From positions 54,394 through 118,393 of the forward strand of contig NZ_BSPC01000052.1 in NCBI RefSeq assembly GCF_030160835.1: DNA of 64,000 nt, written 5' to 3'. Source of the stretch: Labrys miyagiensis. GTDB lineage: Bacteria; Pseudomonadota; Alphaproteobacteria; Rhizobiales; Labraceae. The notes below the pieces were generated by a model, which saw nothing but the letters and a program-made list of their open reading frames with translations, searched no databases and was not told the origin of the DNA. Below, piece by piece: positions 8,691-16,481 of the stretch; position 1 is the first letter of the stretch; each line of letters starts with the position of its first letter. A program made the position numbers and the translations under genes.

Positions 8691-9263
8691 TCAGTGCCCG
8701 AGCTGATACGCGGACATCTCGTAATTCGCGAGCGTCATCATCCTCACGTCGATGAGATCATAGTCCACCATGAGATAGCCGCTGTCGGTGACGATAACGG
8801 CCTCGGGCCGGGTCTCGAGGAGATCCTGCGCCATGACGCCCACATAGATCGGGCCACCCCAGACATAGCGGAATTGATAGATCGGCAGGCCGCTGGGAGA
8901 GTGGCCGAGCGCATGGATATCGGTCTTGAGGCGCCGATCGGACCACCCCCCTCCGCCACCTGAACCGCCACCGCTGCCGCCGCCTCCACCGCCGCCGCCG
9001 CCGCCAGTTGGGTAAACGGTGGTACTTGGGGTGGGTCCGGAGGCCGTGCTGTCAGGGACTGCCTCCGATGGCAGCTTCTTACGGCGGTAAATCACCCGGC
9101 GCTGGGGATGAACAGGTCTCCTGTTCCAGTCCGGTTCCGGCACGGGCTCCTCGAAGACCTGAGGGCCACGATAGGCCGACTCGCAGCTGGCAAGCACAGC
9201 AGCCAAACCACTTCCGAAGGCTCCCAGCAACAGGCCTCGACGCAGATCGAACTTGCTCGTCAT
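8691..9263 (-). CDS. Lipoprotein with a C-terminal Peptidase_S74-like (tail-fibre chaperone) domain
   Basis: The 190-residue product has a lipoprotein signal with a lipobox-like LASC (Cys about residue 27), a basic proline-rich stretch, a polyglycine linker (about residues 87-107) and a compact C-terminal domain. That domain reads WSDRRLKTDIHALG, then LPIYQFRYVWGG, GVMAQDLLETRPEAV and YLMVDYDLI, which matches the S74 intramolecular chaperone of phage tail spikes. The Ser and the Lys five residues later (SDRRLK) align with the self-cleavage dyad of that family. Here the domain is the only folded part, so it may serve as a surface module rather than chaperone a large fibre. GGAGATATCG precedes the ATG. 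Confidence 0.75.
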   Translation of the reverse strand: MTSKFDLRRGLLLGAFGSGLAAVLASCESAYRGPQVFEEPVPEPDWNRRPVHPQRRVIYRRKKLPSEAVPDSTASGPTPSTTVYPTGGGGGGGGGGSGGGSGGGGGWSDRRLKTDIHALGHSPSGLPIYQFRYVWGGPIYVGVMAQDLLETRPEAVIVTDSGYLMVDYDLIDVRMMTLANYEMSAYQLGH

Positions 9264-9361
9264 CGATATCTCCTAAAATCTGACCGCACCCAAGGGGCCG
9301 ATGTTGGACTATAACAAGTGCCGCGTATCCGGATGTGACGTCGCGCATATACGGAGCAAGC

Positions 9362-9828
9362 TCAAGCTGGGCTCTTCCTGTCCGCTCGGCGCACTAGCCA
9401 GGTCGACAAGACAAACGCTTGGAGGCCCTTGATGAGAATGTGGCCGCACCCGTTGACGGCGTAGCTGTATTCGAGCTCGAGAAAGTAGACGAACAAGTTG
9501 AAGGAGGCCGCGACATCCGCTTCAGCACCTCCAGCATAGCATATTGGGGCACCGTCAGCGCCCCCGCAAACAGCGCTCCTTCCCAATGTATTCGAGCCCG
9601 CCAAATATACGCCAACCTCCGTGGAGTATCAAATTCCTCGGACGGGCTCATAGACAAGCGCAGGTGCCCGACGAGCAGCTCGGAGAAGATGATTCGGATT
9701 CCCGGCGGGAGAGGTGCTGGGCCGATCCTCCATCGAAACAAGGACCTCAGCGGACTTGGGTTGGTCCGCCTCCGCAAGTCTGCCCAGGCCGCCTCCGCGC
9801 ACGAAAAGCTCCGTATATGAGAACGCAA
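9362..9828 (-). pseudogene. Probable frameshifted gene of unknown function
   Basis: Two overlapping frames on this strand both look protein-like. The upstream one contains IRIIFSELLVGHLRLSMSP and GALFAGALTVPQYAMLEVLK. The downstream one, shifted by one base, contains NLFVYFLELEYSYAVNGCG and continues to ILIKGLQAFVLSTW. A frameshift near 9535-9560 would join them. No clear start codon or ribosome binding site is visible and no family is recognised. It may also be two unrelated chance frames. Confidence 0.3.
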
Positions 9829-9852
9829 ATCAGAGTGGGGCTGCGCACGTCT

Positions 9853-10062
9853 TTAATCGGACGGGCCAAGCGTGTGAGTGCTGGTGATATTATCCCTCGC
9901 CTCGTATTCTTCGAACGTAGGAAGTTCATCGAAAGCAGGCTCGAACATCTGTTTCTCGTATTCGAAACGCGGAACTTCGACAACATCGTCCAGGGCATAT
10001 TCGACGCGCGCATATTCGATGCCGTTATTCTCGTTTCGAAAGAGTCCTCGCGCCTTCGACAT
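9853..10062 (-). CDS. Small acidic hypothetical protein
   Basis: The 69-residue product starts MSKARGLFRNENNGIEYARV and is rich in Glu, Asp, Tyr and Phe (PRFEYEKQMFEPAFDELP). The ATG at 10062 follows AGAGGAG by eight bases, a strong ribosome binding site; the frame is open further upstream to 10155 but that start is weaker. The translation leader (GGAGATAYCGATATG) resembles that of the S74 lipoprotein gene about 800 bases further along the same strand. No transmembrane segment or signal peptide. Family not recognised. Confidence 0.6.
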   Translation of the reverse strand: MSKARGLFRNENNGIEYARVEYALDDVVEVPRFEYEKQMFEPAFDELPTFEEYEARDNITSTHTLGPSD

Positions 10063-10467
10063 ATCGGTATCTCCTCTTTGTTGAATGCAGGCGACGGTAA
10101 TTCGTCTGGGGTGAATTCCATCCGAGCCGAAAAGTTCCGCTTTGGTCATATTCACCGAAAGGCCCGTTTGTTCTCGGCCAAATCAGAGCCGAAAGGCATC
10201 TGTGCAAATCTCGATTTCACCGTGCCTTTCCGTGCGCACGCGCCATTGGCGAGCGATGGCAATCGGGATACAAAGACATGCTCCACCTGTGAGATATAGG
10301 GCTGGCGGCCAAGCTGTCTGGGGAACTGGTGAGAGCAACAACCTAAGCAGACTTTCGTTGGCAGGCCAACGCTTCGTCCGCTTGGTTCTTTGTTTTATTG
10401 CAGGTTCTTGTCGGAAAACTGGAGGACACTTTTCCGAGATCTGCCTAGCCATCTGGGAACCCCGAGC
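10063..10467. other. Intergenic region upstream of mucR
   Basis: Apart from the leader of the small acidic gene on the minus strand and the presumed promoter of mucR on the plus strand, I see no gene, repeat or strong hairpin here. Both neighbours are transcribed away from it. Confidence 0.5.
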
Positions 10468-10911
10468 TTGGACAAAAGCACCATCGCCCTGGCAGCCGAA
10501 ATCGTCGCTGCCTACGTCTCGAACAATCCCGTTGCCAAACCGGCGCTTCCTGACCTTATCGGCCAGGTGCACGCCGCGCTGATGCGATCGTCCGAGGGCG
10601 CGCCCGCGCCCGTTGTGGTCGAGGCAGCGCCCATACCGGCTGTCCGCATCAGAAAATCGATTACCCCGGACTTCCTCATCTGTCTTGAAGATGGCAAGCA
10701 GTTCAAATCCCTCAAACGGCATCTGCGGACGGCGTATGGCATGACGCCTGCCGATTATCGTGCCAAATGGGGGCTGCCGGATGACTATCCGATGGTCGCC
10801 CCTGAGTACGCCGCAAAGCGGTCGGCCATGGCGAAAGAATTGGGCCTCGGGCAAACGCGAAGCAGGCCGACGGCACTCCCGCCGAACAGCAAACGGCAGG
10901 CTGGCGTTTAA
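10468..10911 (+). CDS. mucR: MucR/Ros-family zinc-finger transcriptional regulator
   Basis: MucR proteins are alphaproteobacterial nucleoid-like regulators of exopolysaccharide, motility and secretion genes. The product has the helical N-terminal oligomerisation part (IALAAEIVAAYVSNNPVA, LPDLIGQVHAAL), then the Ros zinc-finger core: CLEDGKQFKSLKRHLRT, YGMTPADYRAKWGLP, DYPMVAPEYAAKRS. It ends AKELGLGQ plus a basic tail. The start is unclear: there is no ATG before the conserved part. I use the TTG at 10468, which follows GGGA and leaves a normal-length protein of 147 residues; the frame extends to a TTG at 10390. A minor start or a lost original start are both possible. Confidence 0.85.
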   Translation: MDKSTIALAAEIVAAYVSNNPVAKPALPDLIGQVHAALMRSSEGAPAPVVVEAAPIPAVRIRKSITPDFLICLEDGKQFKSLKRHLRTAYGMTPADYRAKWGLPDDYPMVAPEYAAKRSAMAKELGLGQTRSRPTALPPNSKRQAGV

Positions 10912-11050
10912 CCGCACAGGTCGCAGGCACCCCGTGGCCCTGCCGAGCGTCAAACTCAATCGTCTCCGGCAAAATCGGCGCGAAAGGCTATGATTGTTCG
11001 AATCAGAGGAATGCCTTGCCAATCTCGGCAAGCATTCGCTCCTGCGAAAC

Positions 11051-12529
11051 TCAAGCGTCGACCACGGCCTCCGCCTCGATCTCCACGCGATAGGGTCCGA
11101 CCAGTCGGGCGACAGCCAGCAGCGTGTTCGCTGGCCTGATGCCGGCAAAGTAACGGCCATGCACGCGCGAGACGGCCTCCCAGTCGTCGACATGCTGCAG
11201 GTAGACACGGGTGCGTATCACATCGGCAAGCCCGCCGCCGAGGGCGGCCAGGCTAGCGGCAATCTTGTCGAGGATATAGACGGCCTGGCCGGCGGGATCG
11301 TCAGGGCAGATGGGCTCGCCCATGCCGTGCGTGGCCGTGGTGCCGCTGACGAGAAGGCGATTGCCAACCTTGATAGCCCGGCTGTAGCCGCAGATGCCCT
11401 CCCAGATGCTGCCGGTGTCGACGACCAGACGGCCGGGCCGGCCTTCCACAGGCGTTGCCTGATAGACTTTCGGCAGCGAAGCCAGATGATGGCTGAGATC
11501 GCCGGACGCCGTGAGGAAGGGAGGCTTGCGGTATTCGTCGCCACAATCGCCATGGATGCGGCGTGAGGCTGCGAAGGCCGCGCCGAGCAGGGCATGATCG
11601 CCTTCGTCCAGTCTGAGGCCGAAGGTCTGGGCATTGTCGTCGCGATGCTCGCGCTCGCCGAGACGCGCCCCCACGATGACTGCTGCGACCACGGGTTGAT
11701 CGAGCACCCAGCGGCCAGCGACATTGGCGATCGACGCCTTGTGCTTAGCGGCAACCTGCTGCAAGGCGGTGAGAATGCGCTGATAGACGCCCCAGCCGCC
11801 GATCGCCTCGACGAAGCGCCGATACTTCATCTTGCTCCAGTCGGCGATCTCATCGGGCTCCGGCTGTCCGAGCCAGCGCTCGTTCAGCAGCCCGCCGGCG
11901 AGCGTGCCATAGGCGAGGAGCCGGATGCCGTTGGCCAGGCAGAAGGCGCTCATGTCCTCGCTGGCGCGCCGGTCGAGAACCGAAAAGGAGACCTGGTTGG
12001 AGATGACGGGAATGCCCTCGCCCTTCAGCACGCGCAGGTGATCGGTATCGAAATTGGTGACGCCGAGGTGGCGGATCAGGCCCTCCTCCTGCAGCCTCGC
12101 CAGTTCGCGCATGGCATCGAGGTAGCCGGAATGCTCGAAGGTCCACCAGTGGAACTGCAGGAGATCGATGCTGTCGAGGCGCATGCGCTCCAGGCTGCGC
12201 TCGACGCCGGCCCGCACGACCTCGGCCGTCATCGGTCCGGGTGACGGGCACCATTTGGTGAAGGCGGCGGCGCGGCGCCGGCCCGCCTGGCGTTCGTGGG
12301 CCAGGAACTCGCCGGTGATCACTTCGGCGCTGCCGTAATGGTCGGCCATGTCGAAGGTGTCGAAGCCGGCATCGGCATAGCCTGCCATCACCTGCGCGGA
12401 TGCAACGGGATCGAGCAATGTGCCGCCGCGCTCCATGTCGGCGATCTGCCACAGACCTGTGACGATACGGCTGATCGAAAAACCGGGCGCGAGTTCGGTG
12501 CGTTCGGGGGGTAGTGTGGTCGCCGTCAT
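11051..12529 (-). CDS. Aldo-keto reductase fused to a RidA/YjgF domain
   Basis: The 492-residue protein joins two families. Residues 1 to about 335 are an aldo-keto reductase with the catalytic tetrad visible: Asp and Tyr in FDMADHYGSAE, Lys in AFTKWCP, His in LLQFHWW. Residues of about 360-492 are a Rid-family trimeric domain (NRLLVSGTTATHG, DPAGQAVYILDKI, VIRTRVYLQHVDDW, VEIEAEAVV). The arginine that RidA needs for imine hydrolysis normally precedes the late VEVARLP-like strand; here the place reads RPANTLLAVARL, so it appears replaced. The stop is adjacent to nothing downstream; upstream the iclR gene ends nine bases before its ATG, so both share operator site a. RidA proteins remove reactive imines such as those made by the FAD dehydrogenases of this island. 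Confidence 0.88.
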   Translation of the reverse strand: MTATTLPPERTELAPGFSISRIVTGLWQIADMERGGTLLDPVASAQVMAGYADAGFDTFDMADHYGSAEVITGEFLAHERQAGRRRAAAFTKWCPSPGPMTAEVVRAGVERSLERMRLDSIDLLQFHWWTFEHSGYLDAMRELARLQEEGLIRHLGVTNFDTDHLRVLKGEGIPVISNQVSFSVLDRRASEDMSAFCLANGIRLLAYGTLAGGLLNERWLGQPEPDEIADWSKMKYRRFVEAIGGWGVYQRILTALQQVAAKHKASIANVAGRWVLDQPVVAAVIVGARLGEREHRDDNAQTFGLRLDEGDHALLGAAFAASRRIHGDCGDEYRKPPFLTASGDLSHHLASLPKVYQATPVEGRPGRLVVDTGSIWEGICGYSRAIKVGNRLLVSGTTATHGMGEPICPDDPAGQAVYILDKIAASLAALGGGLADVIRTRVYLQHVDDWEAVSRVHGRYFAGIRPANTLLAVARLVGPYRVEIEAEAVVDA

Positions 12530-12538
12530 GCGGATGTC

Positions 12539-13312
12539 TCAGCCAAGCAGCTTGCGCAGTTCGCCCTGCATCGCGAAGAGGCGTGGCAGCACCTCCTCGA
12601 CCAGGGTCTGGGAGGAGACGCGCTGAGCCTGCACGCCGACATTGGCCGCGGCCATCACGCTGCCGCGGGCGTCGAGGATCGGCACGGCGATCGAGCGCAG
12701 GCCGATCTCCAATTCCTCGTCGATCAGCGCGTAACCCTGCTGGCGCACCCTGGCGAGTTCCTTCATCAGCTCCGACAAGCCGGTGAGGGTCTTTGGCGTA
12801 TGTTTCTCGCGCTTGGTCGCCTCAAGCCGCCGGCGGGCCTCCTCCTCCGGCAGTGCCGCCAGCAGCACACGGCCCATCGAGGCGCAATAGGCCGGCAGGC
12901 GGCTGCCGACGTTCAGCCCGATCAGCATGACACGGCGCTGGGCGGAGCGGGCGATGTAGACGATCTCGCCGCGGTCCAGAATCGAAGCCGACGAGGATTC
13001 GTGGATCGATTCGGACAATTGTTCGAGAAAGGGCTGGATAATACGCGGCAGCGGCGTCGAGGACAGATAGGCATAGCCGAGCTTGAGGACGCGGGGGCTG
13101 AGGCGAAAGAACTTGCCGTCGAACTCGGCATAGCCGCCATGGACGAGCGTGAGCAGGCAACGACGCGCCGAGGCGCGCTCCAGGCCAGTCAGACGCGCCA
13201 CATCGGCAATGCTCAGCTTGTTTCGCTCCTGGTCGAAGGTTTCGATTACCGAGAGGCCCTTCACGAAACCGGCGATCAGATCCCCGTCGCGAATGCGCAA
13301 TCCCGAATCCAT
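12539..13312 (-). CDS. IclR-family transcriptional regulator (PcaR/PcaU type), first copy
   Basis: 257 residues: an N-terminal winged helix-turn-helix (KLSIADVARLTGLERASARRCLLTL) and a C-terminal effector-binding GAF-like domain (ASILDRGEIVYIARS, GLNVGSRLPAYCASMGRVLLA, YALIDEELEIGLRSIAVPI). The length and motifs match the PcaR/PcaU/PobR branch, which controls aromatic and beta-ketoadipate genes. The ATG at 13312 follows GGAGGGG and is preferred over an ATG at 13348, which would lie inside operator site a. It is transcribed away from the CoA-transferase genes, with two operator copies between them, suggesting autoregulation and control of catI. A paralogue lies at 27640-28476. Confidence 0.92.
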   Translation of the reverse strand: MDSGLRIRDGDLIAGFVKGLSVIETFDQERNKLSIADVARLTGLERASARRCLLTLVHGGYAEFDGKFFRLSPRVLKLGYAYLSSTPLPRIIQPFLEQLSESIHESSSASILDRGEIVYIARSAQRRVMLIGLNVGSRLPAYCASMGRVLLAALPEEEARRRLEATKREKHTPKTLTGLSELMKELARVRQQGYALIDEELEIGLRSIAVPILDARGSVMAAANVGVQAQRVSSQTLVEEVLPRLFAMQGELRKLLG

Positions 13313-13327
13313 GAGCCCCTCCGCAAT

Positions 13328-13361
13328 GTGCGATATCCGAACGTACATGTGCGCAGCGCAC
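13328..13361. promoter_or_regulatory. Regulon operator, site a (iclR side)
   Basis: Left 15-mer GTGCGATATCCGAAC, spacer GTAC, right 15-mer ATGTGCGCAGCGCAC. Lies 15 bases upstream of the iclR start codon and has the same geometry as seven other sites in the island. The left 15-mer resembles operators described for PcaR-type regulators (GTTCG, five bases, CGCAC). Confidence 0.7.
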
Positions 13362-13393
13362 TTGACCAGTGCAAGCTTGCTGGTGCATAAATT

Positions 13394-13427
13394 GGGCGTT
13401 TTGAGAACACTTGTGCGCTATACGGAC
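13394..13427. promoter_or_regulatory. Regulon operator, site b (catI side)
   Basis: Left 15-mer GGGCGTTTTGAGAAC, spacer ACTT, right 15-mer GTGCGCTATACGGAC. Ends 29 bases before the ATG of the CoA-transferase gene. The left half is the weaker match. Confidence 0.7.
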
Positions 13428-13456
13428 AAAATCCTGAGTGGTGAGGAAAGCCTGGA

Positions 13457-14302
13457 ATGGCTGAGTTCCTTGATCTAGCCGCGGCCGTGGAGGCCAACCT
13501 TCGCGATGGGGACAGCGTCGCCATGGAAGGCTTCACCCATCTCATCCCCTATGCGGCGGGGCATGAAGTGATCCGGCAGGGCCGCAAGGATCTCGAGTTG
13601 ATCCGCATGACGCCGGATCTCCTCTACGACCAGTTGATCGGCGTGGGCGCGGCGCGAAAGCTCAAATTCTCCTGGGGTGGCAATCCGGGCGTGGGATCCC
13701 TGCATCGCATGCGCGACGCGGTGGAGAACGGCTTTCCCAATCCGATCGAGGTCGAGGAGCATTCGCATGCCGCCATGGCCAACGCCTATGAGGCTGGCGC
13801 TGCAAACCTGCCCTTCGCCACCTTCCGTGGCTATATCGGTGCAGACCTGCCCAAGGTGAACCCTCAAATCCGTTCCGTGACCTGTCCTTTCACCGGCGAA
13901 GTGCTGGCGGCGGTGCCCGCCATACGCCCGGATGTCGCCATCATCCACGCCCTGCGCGCCGACCGGGTCGGCAATGTGCTGATCGAGGGCATCGTCGGCG
14001 TGCAGAAGGAGGCGGTGCTCGCTGCCCGGCGCTCCATCGTCACGGTCGAGGAGGTGGTCGAGGAGTTCGGCCCGCGCTCGGCCAACAGCGTGATCCTGCC
14101 GGCCTGGACGGTGGGCGCCATCGCGGTGGTGCCCGGCGGCGCCTTTCCCTCTTATGCCCATGGCTACTACAAGCGCTCGAACGCCTTCTACCGAGACTGG
14201 GACGCGATCTCGCGAGACCGCGAAAGCTTCGCCGCCTGGGTAAAGGAGAACATCCTCGCAAAGGATGCCGGTACGTTCGCGCGCTACGCACGGGCCGCCT
14301 GA
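13457..14302 (+). CDS. catI: 3-oxoadipate (or related) CoA-transferase, subunit A
   Basis: The 281-residue product is a class I CoA-transferase alpha subunit of the glutaconate/CatI type (VAMEGFTHLIPYAAGHEVIRQG, FSWGGNPGVGSLHRMRDAV, VPAIRPDVAIIHALRADR). With the beta subunit it would move CoA from succinyl-CoA to a 3-oxo dicarboxylic acid, classically 3-oxoadipate, before thiolysis. Its length agrees with CatI of the beta-ketoadipate pathway (about 282 residues) rather than the shorter PcaI. It heads a three-gene operon with catJ and pcaF behind operator b. Substrate is by homology; a different short 3-oxo acid is possible because no ring-cleavage genes are present in the window. Confidence 0.88.
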   Translation: MAEFLDLAAAVEANLRDGDSVAMEGFTHLIPYAAGHEVIRQGRKDLELIRMTPDLLYDQLIGVGAARKLKFSWGGNPGVGSLHRMRDAVENGFPNPIEVEEHSHAAMANAYEAGAANLPFATFRGYIGADLPKVNPQIRSVTCPFTGEVLAAVPAIRPDVAIIHALRADRVGNVLIEGIVGVQKEAVLAARRSIVTVEEVVEEFGPRSANSVILPAWTVGAIAVVPGGAFPSYAHGYYKRSNAFYRDWDAISRDRESFAAWVKENILAKDAGTFARYARAA

Positions 14303-14312
14303 GGGGATGGAG

Positions 14313-15083
14313 ATGAGCGCGTTCACCCCCACCGAAATGATGACGATCGCCGCCGCCCGAGCGCTCGGCAATGAGGATGTCTGCTTCGTGGGCATCGGTG
14401 CGCCGTCCGCGGCATGCAACCTCGCCCGTCTCACCCATGCCCCGGGCATCACGCTGATCTATGAATCCGGCACCATCGCCACCAAACCGGACGTGCTGCC
14501 GCTTTCGATCGGGGATGGGGAGCTTTGCGACACCGCGCTCACCACCGTCTCGGTGCCGGAGATGTTCCGCTACTGGCTGCAGGGCGGGCGCATTACCGTG
14601 GGCTTCCTCGGCGGCGCGCAGATCGACCGTTTCGCCAACCTCAACACCACCGTGGTCGGCCCCTATGACAGGCCCAAGGTGCGCCTGCCGGGCGGGGGCG
14701 GGGCCCCCGAGATCGCCACCAGCAGCGGCGAGGTCTTCATCACCATGGCCATGGGGCTGCGGGCCTTCGTTGACAGGCTGCCCTTCGTCACCTCGATGGG
14801 CCATGGCGAGGGCGGCGACCATCGCCGGCGCCTGGGCGTCACCACCAAGGGCCCAACCAAGGTGATGACGGACCTGTGCGTGATGGAACCCGATCCCGAC
14901 AGCAAGGAATTGGCGGTGGTCTCGCTGCATCCCGGCGTCAGTCGCGAGCAGGTGCAGGCGGCCTGTGGCTGGCCGCTGCGCTTCGCTAGGGATCTTGCCG
15001 AAACGCCGGCACCGACCGCGGAAGAATTGACGGTCCTGCGCGATCTCCACGCCCGGACCCAGCGCGCCCATGCCGCGGATTGA
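14313..15083 (+). CDS. catJ: 3-oxoadipate (or related) CoA-transferase, subunit B
   Basis: 256 residues, CatJ/glutaconate CoA-transferase beta type. Visible are the glycine-rich CoA-binding start (NEDVCFVGIGAPSAACNLAR), the catalytic-glutamate region (ITLIYESGTIATKP), NTTVVGPYDRPKVRLPGGGG and the late VMEPDPDSKEL. The ATG at 14313 is chosen because GAGGGG stands six bases upstream; an ATG two codons earlier is too close. The start is 10 bases after the stop of subunit A, so both are translated from one message as a heteromer. Confidence 0.88.
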   Translation: MSAFTPTEMMTIAAARALGNEDVCFVGIGAPSAACNLARLTHAPGITLIYESGTIATKPDVLPLSIGDGELCDTALTTVSVPEMFRYWLQGGRITVGFLGGAQIDRFANLNTTVVGPYDRPKVRLPGGGGAPEIATSSGEVFITMAMGLRAFVDRLPFVTSMGHGEGGDHRRRLGVTTKGPTKVMTDLCVMEPDPDSKELAVVSLHPGVSREQVQAACGWPLRFARDLAETPAPTAEELTVLRDLHARTQRAHAAD

Positions 15084-15100
15084 CGGGACAGCGGATTGAG

Positions 15101-16306
15101 ATGATGGAAGCCTTTATCGCCGGCTATGTCCGCACGCCGATTGGCCGTTTTGGCGGCGCCCTCTCGTCGGTGCGCCCGGATGACCTCGCTGCCATCACCC
15201 TCCGCACGCTGGTGGAGCGGCATCCTTCGCTCGATGCGGAAGCCATCGACGAGGTCATCCTCGGCTGTGCGAACCAGGCCGGCGAGGACAATCGCAACAT
15301 TGCGCGCATGGCGAGCCTGCTGGCCGGCTATCCCGTCTCGGTGCCGGGTTCCACCATCAATCGCCTTTGCGGCTCCGGGCTCGACGCCATCGCCATCGCT
15401 GCGCAGCAGATCCGGGCGGGCGAGGCCGACCTCATCGTCGCGGGCGGCGCCGAATCCATGTCGCGGGCCCCTTTCGTGATGCCGAAGGCCGAGAGCGCCT
15501 TCTCCCGCGCGGCCGAGATCTTCGACACCACCATCGGCTGGCGTTTCGTCAACCCGCTGATGAAGAGCCTGCATGGTATCGATTCCATGCCCGAGACCGG
15601 CGAGAACGTCGCCGCCGAGTTCAATGTCTCGCGCGCTGACCAGGACGCCTTCGCGCTGCGTAGCCAGCGGCGCGCCGTCGCCGCCCAGAAGAGCGGGCGC
15701 CTCGCCAGGGAGATCGTGCCGGTGACGATCAAGGGCCGCAAGGGCACCGCGACCGTGGTGGAAGCCGACGAGCATCCGCGCGCCGACACGAGCTTGGAGG
15801 GCCTGTCGAAGCTGCCGACACCGTTTCGGGAGGGCGGTACCATCACCGCCGGCAACGCCTCGGGTGTGAATGACGGGGCGGCGGCGCTGCTGGTGGCCTC
15901 GGAACAGGCGTGCCGGCGTCATGGTTTGCAGCCGATCGCGCGCATCCTCGGCGGCGCTACGGCCGGCGTACCGCCCCGCATCATGGGCATCGGCCCGGTG
16001 CCGGCTTCGCGCAAGCTGATGCAGCGCCTCGGCCTGACCATCGGGGATTTCGATGTGATCGAGCTCAACGAGGCCTTTGCCAGCCAGTCGCTTGCGGTGT
16101 TGCGCCAACTGGGCGTGGCCGATGATGCGCCGTTCGTGAATGCCAATGGCGGCGCCATCGCCCTCGGCCATCCGCTCGGCGCCAGCGGAGCGCGCATTGC
16201 CGGCTCGGCGGCGCTGGAACTTGAGGAGCGCCAGGCAAAAAGGGCGCTGGTCACCATGTGCATCGGCGTCGGCCAGGGCATCGCATTGGCTCTCGAGGCC
16301 GTGTGA
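15101..16306 (+). CDS. pcaF: Acetyl-CoA acyltransferase, 3-oxoadipyl-CoA thiolase type
   Basis: A 401-residue degradative thiolase. The nucleophilic cysteine is in [11 protein letters not shown] (Cys90 from this start, Cys89 from the second ATG), the histidine in [18 protein letters not shown] and the second cysteine in TMCIGVGQG. Sequence character ([31 protein letters not shown]) fits the PcaF branch, which splits 3-oxoadipyl-CoA to succinyl-CoA and acetyl-CoA. It follows catJ by 17 bases. The gene ends four bases before repeat copy D, beyond which lies a strong hairpin terminator. Confidence 0.92.
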   Translation: MMEAFIAGYVRTPIGRFGGALSSVRPDDLAAITLRTLVERHPSLDAEAIDEVILGCANQAGEDNRNIARMASLLAGYPVSVPGSTINRLCGSGLDAIAIAAQQIRAGEADLIVAGGAESMSRAPFVMPKAESAFSRAAEIFDTTIGWRFVNPLMKSLHGIDSMPETGENVAAEFNVSRADQDAFALRSQRRAVAAQKSGRLAREIVPVTIKGRKGTATVVEADEHPRADTSLEGLSKLPTPFREGGTITAGNASGVNDGAAALLVASEQACRRHGLQPIARILGGATAGVPPRIMGIGPVPASRKLMQRLGLTIGDFDVIELNEAFASQSLAVLRQLGVADDAPFVNANGGAIALGHPLGASGARIAGSAALELEERQAKRALVTMCIGVGQGIALALEAV

Positions 16307-16309
16307 TCC

Positions 16310-16414
16310 CTAGAGCAAAGCGCGTTTAGGCTCAAACGCTGCTTTGCTCTAATTCTTTGTTTCGACGCGTCTTTGCGATTCTTGCCGATGCCGTCAAATC
16401 GCAAAACGCTTTAG
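16310..16414 (-). repeat. Palindromic intergenic repeat, copy D
   Basis: Inverted relative to the other full copies: starts CTAGAGCAAAGCGCGTTT and ends CGCAAAACGCTTTAG. The inner arms AGAGCAAAGC / GCTTTGCTCT pair perfectly. It sits between the convergent pcaF and dapA-family genes. Confidence 0.9.
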
Positions 16415-16431
16415 CATCTGCCCATTAAGAT

Positions 16432-16454
16432 GCCCCCTCGCAGTTCGAGGGGGG
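16432..16454. terminator. Hairpin between convergent genes
   Basis: Perfect nine-base stem GCCCCCTCG / CGAGGGGGC with a five-base loop (CAGTT), between the convergent thiolase and DapA-family genes. The plus-strand side is followed by TTCGTT. Probably terminates transcription from one or both sides. Confidence 0.65.
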
Positions 16455-16481
16455 CTTCGTTCATCGACGACTGAAGGTGCC

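Noticed and set aside
8940-9005. Simple-sequence repeat of CCGCCGCC type as a separate feature
   Set aside because: It is the coding sequence of the polyglycine linker in the S74 lipoprotein.
9544-10299. 251-codon plus-strand ORF
   Set aside because: No ribosome binding site, antisense to the small acidic gene and to the likely frameshifted gene, arginine-rich shadow composition.
13457-16306. Complete beta-ketoadipate pathway
   Set aside because: Only the CoA-transferase and thiolase steps are present; no ring-cleavage dioxygenase, cycloisomerase or enol-lactone hydrolase gene is intact in the window.
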